Assembly: GCA_011947345.1 (NCBI GenBank)
Contig: JAAVTG010000508.1
Coordinates: 1 to 31,730 of the forward strand
Direction of reading: 5' to 3'
Length of the DNA stretch: 31,730 nt
Origin: Phytophthora quininea
Lineage: Eukaryota; Oomycota; Peronosporomycetes; Peronosporales; Peronosporaceae
The position numbers and the translations under genes were made by a program. Shown one piece after another: positions 1 through 11,285 of the stretch; positions within the stretch are counted from its first letter, which is position 1; each line of letters starts with the position of its first letter. Below the pieces are notes generated by a model that was not told the origin of the DNA, did not search any database, and worked only from the letters and a program-made list of their open reading frames with translations.

Positions 1-700
1 GATTTGGTGGGCTATGTGTTGGCATTGGATACACGCTTTTGTGGCAGATCAGAAACAGAGCCGTACACGACGATTAACACTGGACACGAGAGCGCCAGCT
101 ACAATATATGTGGCAACTCGCATGGCGTACTTTCCGCTGTAAAATCAAAACGGAGGGGGGCCAAGGTTGAGGCATGTCATTTCCAGTCGGAAAGTTGTGT
201 CATTTTTCGACAGGGTTTCTGTCATCATTATCTGGCGTGAACCCGTTTTACTTTGTCGGCCGAAACCTAACTTTGACTCCACTTTGCGCTATGTTATTGT
301 CTTACTCAACATGACGTTTGAGGTTTTACGCCCCGTCCTCGTACTAAATGTTGAGGTTTTAATACCTATCCGCGAAGTCCACCCTCTTACAAAAGTCAAG
401 TCAAACTACACGATGCCCCGTCTATAATCTGATCGTTTTCGGAACCAATCTAACATTTGCTTTAAAGAAATCTCTCACCAAATGCGACGTCGTGCAAGCA
501 GACCCCATTGCACACAGCCGCCAACGCACGGCCAAACCATAGCGCACTACGCCAAGCTACCAATTCATATCTCTATCCAAAATCTTCAAGTCAGTGGCCC
601 CGTCTGGTTTTGGACCCCTACGCTTATCATCGCGGGTCTCGGCCATACATTTCTCTGGTCAAAGTGATGTCCTGACAATATGGCCAAAAAAGCCGGCTCA
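1..700. other. Upstream intergenic region, no gene recognised
   Basis: Only short open frames (up to about 86 codons) occur here, on both strands, and none resembles a protein family I know. The composition is more AT-rich and less codon-structured than the gene bodies that follow. I see no tRNA, rRNA, terminal inverted repeat or transposase motif. It probably holds the distal promoter of the kinase gene and possibly decayed repeat sequence. Confidence 0.4.
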
Positions 701-707
701 ATAGCTC

Positions 708-717
708 CGTCATTCCA
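708..717 (+). promoter_or_regulatory. Oomycete initiator (Inr) of the receptor-like kinase gene
   Basis: The sequence reads CCGTCATTCC. TCATTCC is the core of the oomycete initiator, which places transcription start near base 712. The first ATG downstream is at 747, giving a 5' leader of about 35 nt, typical for oomycetes. It supports 747 as the start over the ATG at 817. Confidence 0.55.
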
Positions 718-746
718 AAAATACGACGCTGCCACTCAAGACTCCC

Positions 747-3064
747 ATGGTTCCGGTGCGGCGGCGGCGCCTTCTTCCTGCTGTCGCGCTACCGGCGGTG
801 GCTGCACTGGCAGCAGATGCTGCTCTCTCTGATCCTGCTGCTGCTACTCTCGGGGACTGCCGCGCCGCCGGGGACCTGGTGGCCAGGCTCTACGAACTGG
901 ACAGCTCCGGCACATCCGTGTCCAGACTCTCACTCAGCTCCAGCGCCCTGCCGAGCGCCGTCTCCAGCCGCCTCAGCAAGTACTCGCTGTCCTGGAGCCA
1001 GCTGCCGGGGCTCATGCAGCGCGCGCTGCTCTGGGACTCGGGCTTTGTGTTCGCGTCCCCCGAAGGGAGCTCCGGCGGCTCTGGGTCCGCTGCGAGCGAC
1101 ACACTGCAGCTCGTACAGATCTACACAGCCTGCAGTCAAAGAGCATGAGCGACCTACTACCGGATCTGGCCGAAATTAAGACTTTAGAGACAGGAACAGC
1201 TCGCAGGACTGTCAGGTGCAGGACTGCGGCATCATCAGCCACTTCCTTCCGGACGGATGTCCGACAACCCAAGTGAGAGAGCTGACCAGGTGCGCCGTGT
1301 ACGCGTCCAAGATGACGCAGCAGGGCAAGTTTTCAGGCGTCTACTGGGCCGAGGACGGTCGTAGTATGGCCGTCCCCGAGCCAGTACTAAGACGACATAC
1401 AGGCGTGGACGTGGCGGCCAGTGAGAGCTTATTTGCCGTGCATTTGACCGACGCGGCATTTCTAGGCACCGCGTCGTGTACTTCCCAGGGAGAGTTCATC
1501 TTGCCCTGTAGAGGCATCGCAGACGACGCGGTCTTGTCCAGTGGAAGCGGAACGCAAGCGTCAGCGGCAGTAGCAGCAGCTACATAGAGATCGACTTGTG
1601 TCCTGCAACAGAGGGGGCCGCGATGAACGCCTGGCTGGAGCTGCAATCAGTGCCCTCTCCGAATACGTTCTCGACGACGGCCATCGTTTTGCTAGCAGTG
1701 GCCATGTTAATTTGTGTGGGGCTGGGAGCGTCAGTGTGGTGGCTGTGCAGGTCCAAAGCGTGGTTGCAGGATGCGTACGACCGCATGGTGCTGGAAGGGT
1801 CTTGGGACGACGGTGGTTGGTCGCCCACCACACGTCTACTGGGACCACTGCCTCCGTCGTTAGCTACAGCAGGGATCGTAGACGAGGAGAGACTCACTCC
1901 TATGGAGGTTTTCTTTGGAGCTCGGCCGCGGAGTCGACGGAAACCAGGAATTCATGGCACATCGGCGCTCGTAGCAACCACTCGCGCAGAGATCACCTTA
2001 TCCAACGACCAGCTGTGCCGGAAAAGCCCCATCTTGCGTGGGTTTGTGTCGGACCCGGCGATTGTGACCAAGAGGATCTCCTTTGCGCAGCTACACTTTT
2101 GAGGCTGCTTGCCAAGGGAGGTAGTGGCGAGGTTTGGCTGGGTCAGTATGAGACGCTACGTGGCGATGAAAGTGTTGCTCCCCACGAAGCGGGAAGACCC
2201 GGAGGCGTTGGAGCAGTTTGCAGAGGAGATTAGGATGGCCTCGTTGCTGTCGCACCCGCGCATTGTAGCGTTCTGCGGCGTCGCCTGGCAGTCCTTGCTG
2301 CATCTGTGTGCAGTGACAGAATATATGCCACGTGGTGATTTAGAGAGTCTGCTGGCACATCCTGCAGCACAGAAAGAGCTGAGTTGGAGCAGGAGAAGCT
2401 CGTACTCTGCGGCGACATCATCGAAGCGCTGGTTTACTTGCACTCTTTGGTGCCGATCGTCATCCATCGAGATCTAAAGTCGAAGAACGTGCTGATAGAC
2501 CGACGATTACGTGCGAAACTGAGCGACTTTGGCCTCAGTCGCACACGATCCGTTGAGGATACAATGACCAATGGCATCGGCACCATCTTGTGGAGTGCTC
2601 CCGAGGTACTAGAAGGAAAGAGGTACGACGAGAAGAGCGATCTGTTCTCGTTCGGTGTAGTCCTGTCAGAGATCGATACGTGTGCGTTGCCGTACGGGTT
2701 CAGTCGCCATGCTAAGATGCGCAGTATGCAGATCGTTCATCTCGTCTCAGAAGGAAAACTGCTGCCGAACTTCCGCGACGATTGTCCGCCAGCGATCCGG
2801 GCACTTGCGCAGCGATGCTTGAGTCTTGATCCTGCGGCACGTCCGACTGCAATGGAAGTCGCCTTCGAGTTACGATCATCCATCGCACCGCAGCTAATGC
2901 AGCAACCAATGCCGATGTTAGATGACGAAGATGTCACGGACAGTGTATCGTCGGCATCACCAGAACCCCAGCCTTCATCGCAAGAAGCTGAAGACGATGA
3001 GCCCTCAGCGCAGACTCGAGACGCCATTGATTCGCACACGAAGGAAACACAAACCGACCCGTGA
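747..3064 (+). CDS. Receptor-like TKL protein kinase (signal peptide, Cys-containing ectodomain, TM, kinase), frame broken by indels
   Basis: Predicted plasma-membrane receptor-like kinase that phosphorylates Ser/Thr in response to an unknown ligand. From the ATG at 747 the protein opens with RRRR and a hydrophobic Ala/Leu stretch (signal peptide). A roughly 280-residue ectodomain with scattered cysteines follows, then one membrane span around 1675-1745 (TAIVLLAVAMLICVGLG). The kinase domain begins near 2100: glycine loop KGGSGEVWLG, catalytic lysine VAMK (about 2162), HRDLKSKN (about 2466), DFGLS (about 2525) and GTILWSAPEVL (about 2580), followed by an acidic Ser-rich tail. All catalytic motifs are present, so the enzyme should be active. 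The frame shifts near 1135, 1190, 1570, 2090, 2155 and 2390; in each case coding sequence continues in another frame, which suggests assembly indels. The motifs place it in the TKL group, as is common in Phytophthora. The ligand cannot be inferred. Confidence 0.82.
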
Positions 3065-3185
3065 TGGCAAGACAGTATAAGGGAGCTTGGTACCAATTAA
3101 TTTATGACATTTGAGCCCACTAGCCAGCAATAGCTGTGCACGATTGCTGAAGAAACGACTGCCGAATTTCAGGTCGAGGACTGCA

Positions 3186-6100
3186 ATGTCAAATGACGAT
3201 GGCAATCCGCAGTCGACGTCGGAGGTCGTTCGAAAGGGCCGCTTTATCCGCCGGATCCCTCTTTTCGCGCAGGTGATCAAGCAGCAGCTGTGCTCTGAAG
3301 GCGAGTTGATACGAGCCTTGACGTTAGAGACTTATGGAGATGGCGAGTACATTTATTCCCAGGGGCAGTCGGAGCGTGATTTGTTGCTGATTGAGGAAGG
3401 CAAAGTGTTGATTACCCGTCGTCGTCGATCTCCTGCCTTGAATACCGTGCGAGCGTTGGTGGGCACGATCTCGACGGACAACCAGGCCAGCGTGGTCTTC
3501 TCTCGACGAGCTACTCAACGCCGTTCGCAGATCGAGGCAGACATGGAAATTCAGTTGCAAAAGTACGAAGAACTCGAGTACTTTGGAGAGGAAACGCTAC
3601 TGCAAGGGATGCCTAGCCGGGTGCTGAATGCAGTGGCGAGTGGTTCTGTGACGTGCTTCGTGCCCTGAAGCGGCTTTTGCTCGACTGCTGGCGCCTGTAC
3701 ACGATTTGATGTTGTGTCGACACTTACTCCGCATGCACGACGTCGTGTCTAAGCAGCGGGTGTTCCAGCACTTTTCAGCCCGACAGAGACAATATTTACT
3801 GGACCGCTGCACTATTGAGCATTACGAGGATACAGCGAAAATTATTCAGCAAGGAGATAAGGACGATGATCGCTATTTCCTCTTAACTGAAGGTGAAGTG
3901 GATGTAGTGTTGGATGAACCCTTACGAGATATCGACCGACCTCTCACTGAAGGGAATGACTTTGGTTTCGTTGATGAGGACGAAGATGGAGGTGTTAGGA
4001 CGTCGGTAGTCGCTCGGAAGACGCTTTATCAAGGATTTGGCGAGATGGGCATACTGGGGCGACCTCGAGTAGCGCATGTCGTGGCTGTGGGTGCTGTGCT
4101 TTGTGTGGTGATCACGCGCAAGCTATACGTTGGAGCTTCTCAATTACTTGGCGTTGGTGGAGTGGATGCAGATGCTGAGGCACTCCTCGCCATGTCACTC
4201 GCAGAAGAATGGGCGCTTGTAGTGAAGACTCGGAACCTGCACTTGGCAAACCCTTTAGTCTCTCGCCATCTCGAGATGTTCGTTAAGAAATTCAAAGCTG
4301 CTTTCATGCAGAAGTTCGAAGGCAAAACGCTGTATCTCGATCTGCTACGACGAATGAACGCAGAGCCAGCACTAGCCGATGAATTTCCCTTCGTAGCGGA
4401 CCGCGTGGCTTGGGACGCCCCAACGTCGTCGCTTAGTATTGTCCGTGCCGAAACCCGACGCGTACTATCGCTGCCCACTGCAGAGCGATTGCCCCCGAGA
4501 TTACCTTCCTAGCTCGCCTGTTAGAACCTACGAATTTTATCGGCAAATTCGATCGACCGGACCACATGGACAGCCTTACACTTGCGCGTGGGATCTCCAA
4601 GTTTGCTACCTTCTTTACGATCCAAAAGGACAAGTTCTTGTTCCGACAGGGTAAAATTGAGAGTCGTGCTTTTCTGATCCTGCGTGGCAACATCAGCATT
4701 GTAAACGAAGACGTCCACTCGAACCAAGCTGGTCTCGCAGTGAAGAACTACGACGTGCTTGCCACACTCTCAGCCGGGGACTCGTTTGGCGAGTTATCAC
4801 TTGTCACGCGTCTTCATCGATCAGCTACAGCTTTGGCAGCATGCGAGGCTGACCTATTAGTTTTGGAGCGTGCGCATCTGCAGGCACTGTCAGCTCTGCA
4901 TCCAGGAGTATCCGTGCAACAAGCGATGGTCGAACGGGCCGAATTCCTCGCTACTCTTAGCTTTTTCCGCGACAGTGACTTTGCACAGTGCATTCGAGTA
5001 GCACACGATCTCCAGGAACAAATCTATGAGCCACGACATATTTTCCTTCAAGAGCCTATGCAGCTACGAACGCTTTATATTGTGAAACGTGGCGAGGTGG
5101 CTGTCTTCTTACGTCGACAAGTTCCTATTGCGGAGGGTATGGTAACTGGAATATTGGATCCAACAGCGACAAAGGAGGTTCTGGTTCGTGTAGCGACTAT
5201 AGGACCGCAAGAATTCTTCGGGGTCGCGATTGCCAGTGCAAACATGACGACAACAACTGCAACATCAACGATTACTCCAACTACTGGAGCTACTGCGTCA
5301 CCTTCCAACGCCAATGCGGGACCGCCCTCACCCTCGCCACCTCCAGCGTCGACATCTCCTGCTCAATCATCGCCCACTAAAGCCCAGCACTATGTTGCAG
5401 CCACCTTCGCTGCAGCTACTGCTGGAAGCGCACCTGTTGTTTCTGGTATCACCAACAACGACCTCTCCAACACTGTATTCATGTGTTCGACACGCGTGCA
5501 AATGTTGGAGCTATCCGAGAGAGGATGGCGACGACTTGCAGTGACGAACTTGCAGAGTGCACGGAACTCGCTATTGGAACGCCACCGTTGGCATGTGGAG
5601 ACGGTTGAGAGGCAACACCACAAGGCAATGCTTCGTATTTTCTACTCGACAAACCGTGGCAACTTGTGACTCGTCCAAACACTTCAACGACGCCAAGCGC
5701 TACTGGAACGGACTGCAAGGAGGCTCAGTCTCGAATTTTGGAGCCTTTACCAGCGACGCAGTTAGCTCGACGGCTCAAAGATAAGAAGCAGCAGCGACAC
5801 CAGCAGCAAGGACAACATGAAGCGATCACGCGACTATTCTCTCCAGTCCCTCAAATTCAGTCCAAGCTGCGAGAACAATGCGTATCCCCAACAACTACCG
5901 ATCATCATACGAGTCCTAACTCGCCAAGGCTTCAGGAATCAGCGGTGGCCTGGGGAACTCCACGACTTTCTCCTCGAGTTTCGTCACCCCTACCATGCGC
6001 ATCGCAACTGAGTGGGTCCTTCCAGCCCAACGGAGTGATTGCTACAATGCCAGCTCAACAAACCCCAGTACTTGGATGTGGTAGAGCAACAGCACTGACG

Positions 6101-6301
6101 TTGATATCTCCACGACCGCCGACATTAACGTCACCTCCAACAAGTAGTCCCAGCCCTCGATACCGAGACAGCACAGGATATCGCAGAATGAGCACGGATG
6201 CGAAACAAAACACAATACGAACCCCACAAGCAGCACAAGGCGAAAGCGACTACCAGGCGATGTGGAAACTGCACAGACGGCACTCGAAAACAAAATCATA
6301 G
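3186..6301 (+). CDS. Protein with three to four tandem cyclic-nucleotide-binding (cNMP) domains
   Basis: Likely intracellular cAMP/cGMP-sensing protein without a kinase or channel domain in the readable part. I start it at the ATG at 3186 (MSNDDG), 121 bp after the kinase stop. CNBD1 spans about 3230-3700 (FGEETLLQG). CNBD2 spans about 3750-4140 (FGEMGILGRPRVAHV). CNBD3 spans about 4570-4880 and has the best phosphate-binding cassette, FGELSLVTRLHRSAT with the conserved Arg. A fourth, divergent CNBD at about 4970-5560 is interrupted by a low-complexity Thr/Ala/Ser/Pro insert at about 5245-5400. The C-terminal 200 residues are Ser/Pro/Gln-rich and probably disordered. The frame changes near 3665, near 4495 (a CCCCC run) and near 5640; coding continues across each. 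Its stop lies about 11 bp from that of the convergent C2 gene, so the transcripts probably overlap. cNMP-dependent kinase regulatory subunits are the nearest family. Confidence 0.78.
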
Positions 6302-6312
6302 ACCTTAGATGT

Positions 6313-7604
6313 TTAAATTCTTGCTGGCTTACTCCCAGGCAGCGAAGATTTGCGTGTTTCCTTGAGTCCCGGGTCCTTACGGTCGCTGGTTTTGATCGCA
6401 ATACCGGGAAGTTGTTCTCGAGCAGAGCTCGCAGTTGAGGCAGCGCCTCCGGTGGTGTGCATACGTCCCGCTGTTGTTGTCGATCCACAGCGTAAATTTG
6501 CCGTCGTCGTCCTTGTCAATGGAACTCGCCTGCATATTTGACCGAGAACTGAGCGCCGCAGTGCAGCATGTGCTTGGACAGCATGTCCTTGAAGAAGGCC
6601 GCACCCGTCTCGGAGAAGTACCAGCCCGTCCCGATGATCGCGTACGTGAACAGCACCTGCTTGTCTTGGCGTCTGCCTTCGTGCACCAGCTTGAAAAAGT
6701 CGTCGGCACTCGACATCTCGCCGTACACAGTATCGGCGTCGTGCTTGTAGATCAGCGCGTGCTCTGTCTGAATAGCTTTACGCAGCACAGGCGCCTCCGG
6801 ATGGTCTGGGGAGAAGATCTTCTGCACGGGAGAGTGCTCCTTGTTCCACTCGAAATCTTGCGGCATGACCTCCTGGATGTGTGCAGCTGCACGTGGTAGG
6901 CCAGCGACTGAATTTTGTCGTCGTCAGTCACAGACTCGGTGATCAAACCCGTGACGAAGTTGGAGTGCACCGAGTAGTGCACAGGTCCGTACTGCATCAA
7001 ATGGGCGTCAGCAGTAGCTGGAACTGGGTGAGACTTGACCTTGACGGCGATGGAGCCGGAGCGTTCATCTCCACGCTTAATGGGGAGCTCGAACGAACTC
7101 TCAGCGCCGTCCGTGTTGGCGGCCTTGAATTGAGCCTCTCCTAGCGGGTCGTCCTGGCCCACGTCCTTGTCCAGAAGGTAGAGTTTGCAGAGAGCGTTGG
7201 GGTTGACGTTCTTGAAGTAGAAGGTCTCGTTCCACACAGGCTCGAGGGTCTCAAAGATAGGGCGGGTCCTAAAGCAGAAGGTAATGTCAGGGGGAAAGGT
7301 AGAACAGGTAGAACGAGTCCTTCTGCTTACCACGCAACCTTCTGACCTTCCACTTCGATGATCACGTAGCCGTCACTGGAGGATAAGTGGCCATTAAGGG
7401 CAGCCTTGCTTCTAAGATATCGCCAGCAGCAATGTCCTGAAGGTAGAACGTAAGTAGGGTAAACAGATCGAGTGTGTTGATTGAAAGTGTATTCTACCTT
7501 GGCAGACACGATCTGCAGCTCCACATCAAGCAGCGAGTCTTCGGGGTGGTCGAGGTCGTCGTCTGCGGCGTGGCTTCGGATTCAGTGGACGCAGCTTGGC
7601 CCAT
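6313..7604 (-). CDS. N-myristoylated C2-domain protein
   Basis: Probable Ca2+/phospholipid-binding membrane-associated protein. The start MGQAAST (ATG at 7604, context CACCATGGG) fits an N-myristoylation signal: Gly2 and Ser6. A core promoter about 40 bp upstream supports this start. Exons are 7498-7604, 7331-7436 and 6313-7268, with introns 7437-7497 (61 nt) and 7269-7330 (62 nt), both GT...AG. The C2 domain follows an acidic Thr-rich linker: VELQIVSAKDIAAGD, then LEPVWNETFYF and LLDKDVGQDDPLGE, which carry Asp residues typical of C2 Ca2+ loops. The C-terminal half is a conserved region (HALIYKHDADTVYG, IIGTGWYFSETG, IDNNSGTYAP) that I associate with C2 proteins of oomycetes and fungi, function unknown. 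Single-base breaks occur near 7555 (CCCC), in exon 2 near 7415, near 6880, near 6525 and near 6460. Confidence 0.78.
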
Positions 7605-7638
7605 GGTGATGTAGAGCAGGTAGAGTGTGCAGTAGAAC

Positions 7639-7654
7639 GCAAATGTCGGAATGA
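7639..7654 (-). promoter_or_regulatory. Inr-FPR core promoter of the C2 gene
   Basis: On the minus strand this reads TCATTCC, two bases, then CATTTGC. The first part is a perfect initiator and the second a near match to the flanking promoter element CAWTTTNYY. It lies 35-50 nt upstream of the ATG at 7604 and excludes the ATGs further upstream at 7751 and 7780 as starts. Confidence 0.6.
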
Positions 7655-7818
7655 CGTGGCGGATCCAGTAGACGAAGATCGCAATTGGATTGTTGAACCC
7701 ACAGCATACTGAAAGCAAGTCGAAAAGATGAGCCGGGGAGCGTAATCGCATTTGAGAAAAATCAGGGCGGGTATCATCAATGCAGTTGCAACAAGTTGCG
7801 TTGAAGACCGAGCAGGAT

Positions 7819-10250
7819 TTAAGCTCGTGGGCTCATGCTGGGGTAGTGCTCCACCAGCCAGTCGTGAATGTTACCCGAAGGCCGGTCGCTGAATGGCTCG
7901 TGGGGATTCACCCAGGGACTGTACTTGCGAGTGTTTCGAAATGCCTCTTCCGAGCAGCCTTCGCGACGCTGCGAATGCAGGAACAAGATGACGTCGAAGC
8001 AGGCAGTTTTCCAACCCCGACTTGCTTTGTCCATAGCGGAGACCGTGCAGCCTTCGTAGCGATGTGTGCAGCCACTCGACCATCGTGAAGTGCCCACAAG
8101 CAGCAGCACCATTCATGATACGGTCGTTGTAACAGCACATGTACTGCGGGCGGTGCTTGTCCAGCCAGTCGACAACTTTTAGCCGGCCGTGGCCAGCTGC
8201 GTTGTGCATCATGGTGTAAGAGTCACCTTCTGACCGATTGGCATGCAACCACTGGACGACATCGAGGTGACCGGAGCACGCTGCACCTTCCATCGCCATT
8301 TCCGTGCAGCCCTCAGAGTGATTTTCGTGCAGCCACTTGACAATGTCAAGATGTCCGTTCCAAGCTGCGAGATCCATGGCTCTTGACGTGCATCCCTCGA
8401 CTCGGTTGGCGTGCAGCCACTGCACCATTTCCAGATGCCCATTTTCGGCAGCTTTATCCATCGCTGCGACTGTGCAGCCTTCCGGTCGATTCTCGTGAAG
8501 CCACTGCACAACATCCAAGTGATTTCTAGCTGCCGCGACGTCCATCGCGGCAGTTGTACACGATACCCCAACTCCGACCATTGGGTCTGCTTGTTTGTGC
8601 TTTTTCTTGCTTGGTTTGTTGGCACTTCGCAACTGCCTCGCATCAAGTCCGTGAAGGTACTTCACCACATCTAAGGACCCACGGGCAGCGGCAATGTCCA
8701 TGAGATCGCAGTTTCCCCAGACGGCGGGTCGATTTCCGAACTGAACGTCTCAACGAGCCACTTCACAACCGAAAGGCCTCCGTTTGTCACCGCAGAAACC
8801 ACAACGTCCTTCGAGATCCAAGAAGACGCATCCTTCGGGTAGACTTCTTCCAAGTCTGGCTTTCGTGTCAATGGGAAGTATGGCTGTGAACGGATACGCT
8901 GCCAATACCGTTCAAACAGCGGCTTTGCTATATCCAGACAGCCAAAGCTGACAGCCTTGGCAATTGCTCGGCCTGCTTCCATCGTGTTGTGACTGATCGC
9001 CCACTCCACCATGTCGAGCCCACCATGATGAACGACGTCCCACAATTCCGGCTGAAGATCTCCTCGCAAAAGCCGTTCTCGTACAGCCATTCCAGGGCGC
9101 TGAGATGACCGCCAGACCCCGCATGATGCGCAAATTGATGCGGCTCCCCTTGCAATATTTCTGTGGCATTTTCACCTCTCAACACATTTCGTTCTCTTTG
9201 AGGGGTGGTCCGGTGTACAACGTAAAGTCCAGTATCAGCCGCCCCTCAATAGTACGAAGGATTCCCTCTTCAAAGGCAACTGCACCGGCCGCGACGTCCT
9301 GGCCGCGGGTGTCAATGCCATCTTGAGCCATTTCAAGGACTCGGACCTCCTGTCGATCGTTATCCTGCTCGCCGTCTTCTTGTGAAACTCCATCACGAGT
9401 TCGATAGTGAGCCACCAACCAATCTAGCAGTACAATGTCTCCGTTGACCAGTGCCTTGGTCAGAGCTTCTCGAAGGTCACGTGGCGCTTTTGTGTTTTGG
9501 TACAGCCACCAGACTGTTTCATGCTGCTTTCCCGCGACAGCTCGAGTCAAGTCGTGCCGACCCCACCGGATAAAGTGCCGTCCCTTCTCGGCCTCCATGT
9601 TGTTGTGCTCATCGTCGAGGTTGCTGGCCAAAGCTCCGTTGCCAGCGCGAACGTCGTGCTCCAAAAGAATCGCAACAAGTCCAATCTCCCGTCTCCAGCA
9701 GCATTGTGCACAGCTCCAAATGGCACGATGCAGCCACTGAAGTGATTAAATAGCCACCGAGTTACCTCCATCCCTTTGAGCTTCACTGCCTCCACCATAG
9801 AGACTCTGAATTGGAAGCGGTTGTAGTGTGGGTCGGTGCGGAGATACTTCCGTCTCGACCATCGTCCTCCATTGCCAGGACCAGCGTCAGCAGGGGATGG
9901 CTCGCTCTCAGGGGTGCTGCTGTTCCAGATGCGATCCAATAGAGCCACCGAGTCGAACTTGCAGGCATCGCAGAGCGCCATCTCGATGGCCGAGTCCAAG
10001 AAGGAGGTAACTTTGTCGAGGACGAGGCTGTCGAAGATTTTCCTGGACCGGAACACGACAGTGACGGTCAGTAGTGGGGAGGAGTCGGCAGCGGAGGTTC
10101 CTCCATCTTGTCTTGATCTTGGTCTTGATCTGGACGAAGCTTGTTGCGGAGTGACGGATTATCCGAACTGCAACTTTTAGCATCCGGTGTGCTCGAACAA
10201 TCTGGGGTCGTGCTCAATTGGGGTCTGGGATTGCAAAATTTGAGCGTCAT
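7819..10250 (-). CDS. Large ankyrin-repeat protein (oomycete WLHxNRxEGCT type)
   Basis: Probable protein-protein interaction scaffold of about 800 residues. The start is uncertain; MTLKF at 10250 is the last ATG before homology with the second copy (16170-17246) begins. A unique N-terminal region of about 200 residues (SRKIFD, EMALCDACK, LLDRIWN, SEPSPADAGPGNGG, RRKYLRTD) leads into irregular repeats. Regular ankyrin repeats of about 33 residues follow from about 8700 to 8100, e.g. AMDKAAENGHLEMVQWLHAN and AMDLAAWNGHLDIVKWLHEN. The C-terminus is DRPSGNIHDWLVEHYPS, stop at 7819. One-base breaks near 10075 (CCCC), 9650, 9180, 9070 (TTTT), 8710 (GGGG) and 8095 split it into separate frames, all encoding family-typical sequence. 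Such ankyrin genes form large expanded families in Phytophthora. No partner or compartment is indicated. Confidence 0.8.
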
Positions 10251-10485
10251 GTGGAGCAGCACAGCTCGGCAATGCAAAGGGAAGTCTTGTACTGCCACTG
10301 CTAGTGACAACATCGATGCAAATAGCACTTTACTCTGCAACGATAAAGGCACAAGACAGCGCTGCTATCGGGTGGAATGAAAACGCATTCAAGTACGGAA
10401 GGACACGTTGGTGGATCTTGGTAACAGGTCCGAATACAAGAATTGCTCTCGACTTTTGATTTGATACCCGTTTGGGTGTTGTCCG

Positions 10486-10503
10486 GTCATTTGAAAATTT
10501 GAC
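10486..10503 (+). promoter_or_regulatory. Possible Inr-FPR promoter of the 10.5 kb membrane protein
   Basis: The plus strand reads GTCATTTGAAAATTTGAC, which resembles TCATTYYNCAWTTTNYY with about three mismatches. It sits about 30 nt before the ATG at 10518. The position is right but the match is imperfect. Confidence 0.3.
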
Positions 10504-10517
10504 TGCCGTGGAGAACG

Positions 10518-10907
10518 ATGAACGCTTTTCCGGCGACTGTGAAGCAGAAGGCCAAGAGAGTGGGGATTCTGTTCGCCTTCCACCTGTGTAACATTCCGCT
10601 GGGCTGCGCTGGTGTGGTTGCTGCAATGGCTTTGGTGGCACACGATCTGTTTTCGCCGTGCTGGATTATACCGTTTGGGTTGGCCAAACTCGTGGAGCAT
10701 GTCAGGGGATCGAAGCTCCCAGCGAGTTATCCTGACAAATGTGAGTTGGCTTCAATCGTCCTGTATTTTGCTGTTTATCAATCCCCGACCTCCACGCACC
10801 ACGATGCTTTAAATTGCTTCTTCATGGCGCTCGGTTCCTGCATGTGTCTTAACCTTAGTACTGTGCACTGCCTGATCAAGTTCGACATCGGACACATCAT
10901 TTCGTGA
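10518..10907 (+). CDS. Small multi-pass membrane protein, related to the 13.9 kb gene
   Basis: An open frame of 129 codons with no break. Residues 14-60 (VGILFAFHL... to ...FGLAKLVE) form two closely spaced hydrophobic spans. This 46-residue stretch aligns without gaps to residues of the membrane protein at 13895-14709: Gly, His, CG-V, a P-GLA-LVE block and others are identical, about 13 of 46 by eye. The second half (ASIVLYFAVYQS, CFFMALGSCMCLN) is also hydrophobic and may be a further pair of spans. It is shorter than its relative, so it is either a truncated paralogue or the first exon of a longer gene. The function is unknown. It is transcribed away from the ankyrin gene, with about 270 bp between them. 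Confidence 0.5.
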   Translation: MNAFPATVKQKAKRVGILFAFHLCNIPLGCAGVVAAMALVAHDLFSPCWIIPFGLAKLVEHVRGSKLPASYPDKCELASIVLYFAVYQSPTSTHHDALNCFFMALGSCMCLNLSTVHCLIKFDIGHIIS

Positions 10908-11260
10908 GATGGTGGTCGAGTGAGCATTAACAGCGAAGAATCGCAAATACACTACGATTGAGCCAAGTCCATGGATCGCGAGTTTGTCGCTAACAAGTTT
11001 CCGTCGAGTCTTAGCGATTCATGAAGCTGACAGCGAAGATACGGCAATCACCTCCAACGTGCTGGGATGCTTGAAAACCAAGCCGTGTCGTGTATTTTGC
11101 TCGACGATTTCCTGTGCATTTTTGCGTTTACGTGGACTTATGTACTTGCCATTTTCGCATGCACAGTAAGACGACGACCTCAATCCAAACTGCCATATTG
11201 AACCTGAGAAGTATGGGTTTCTTATATAGGATAAGTATATGTTCTAATATCGAGATTGTT
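10908..11260 (+). other. Intergenic region before the LAMTOR3-like gene
   Basis: There is no convincing open frame over 60 codons with family character. The last part is AT-rich (about 11200-11265), as expected of a promoter. I see no RNA gene here. Confidence 0.4.
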
Positions 11261-11268
11261 TTCATTTT
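11261..11268 (+). promoter_or_regulatory. Initiator-like element of the LAMTOR3-like gene
   Basis: TTCATTTT fits YTCANTYY. It lies about 20 nt upstream of the ATG at 11286, which would give a very short leader. There is no clear FPR after it. Confidence 0.35.
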
Positions 11269-11285
11269 TCACACGTCAAGCGAAG

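Noticed and set aside
1..700. Transposon or telomere-like repeat at the left edge
   Set aside because: No repeat unit, inverted terminal repeats or transposase/reverse transcriptase motif could be seen.
817..1179. Start of the kinase at the ATG at 817 with a Leu-rich signal peptide
   Set aside because: The frame from 747 runs unbroken into the ectodomain and begins 35 nt after an initiator; the 817 frame needs an extra base change.
7526..7780. Upstream minus-strand ATGs as starts for the C2 protein
   Set aside because: They lie upstream of the predicted transcription start and encode sequence unlike the family; MGQAAS fits better.
7900..8700. Regular repeated units read as a CRISPR array or satellite
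   Set aside because: The periodicity (about 99 bp) is that of coding ankyrin repeats with divergent DNA sequence.
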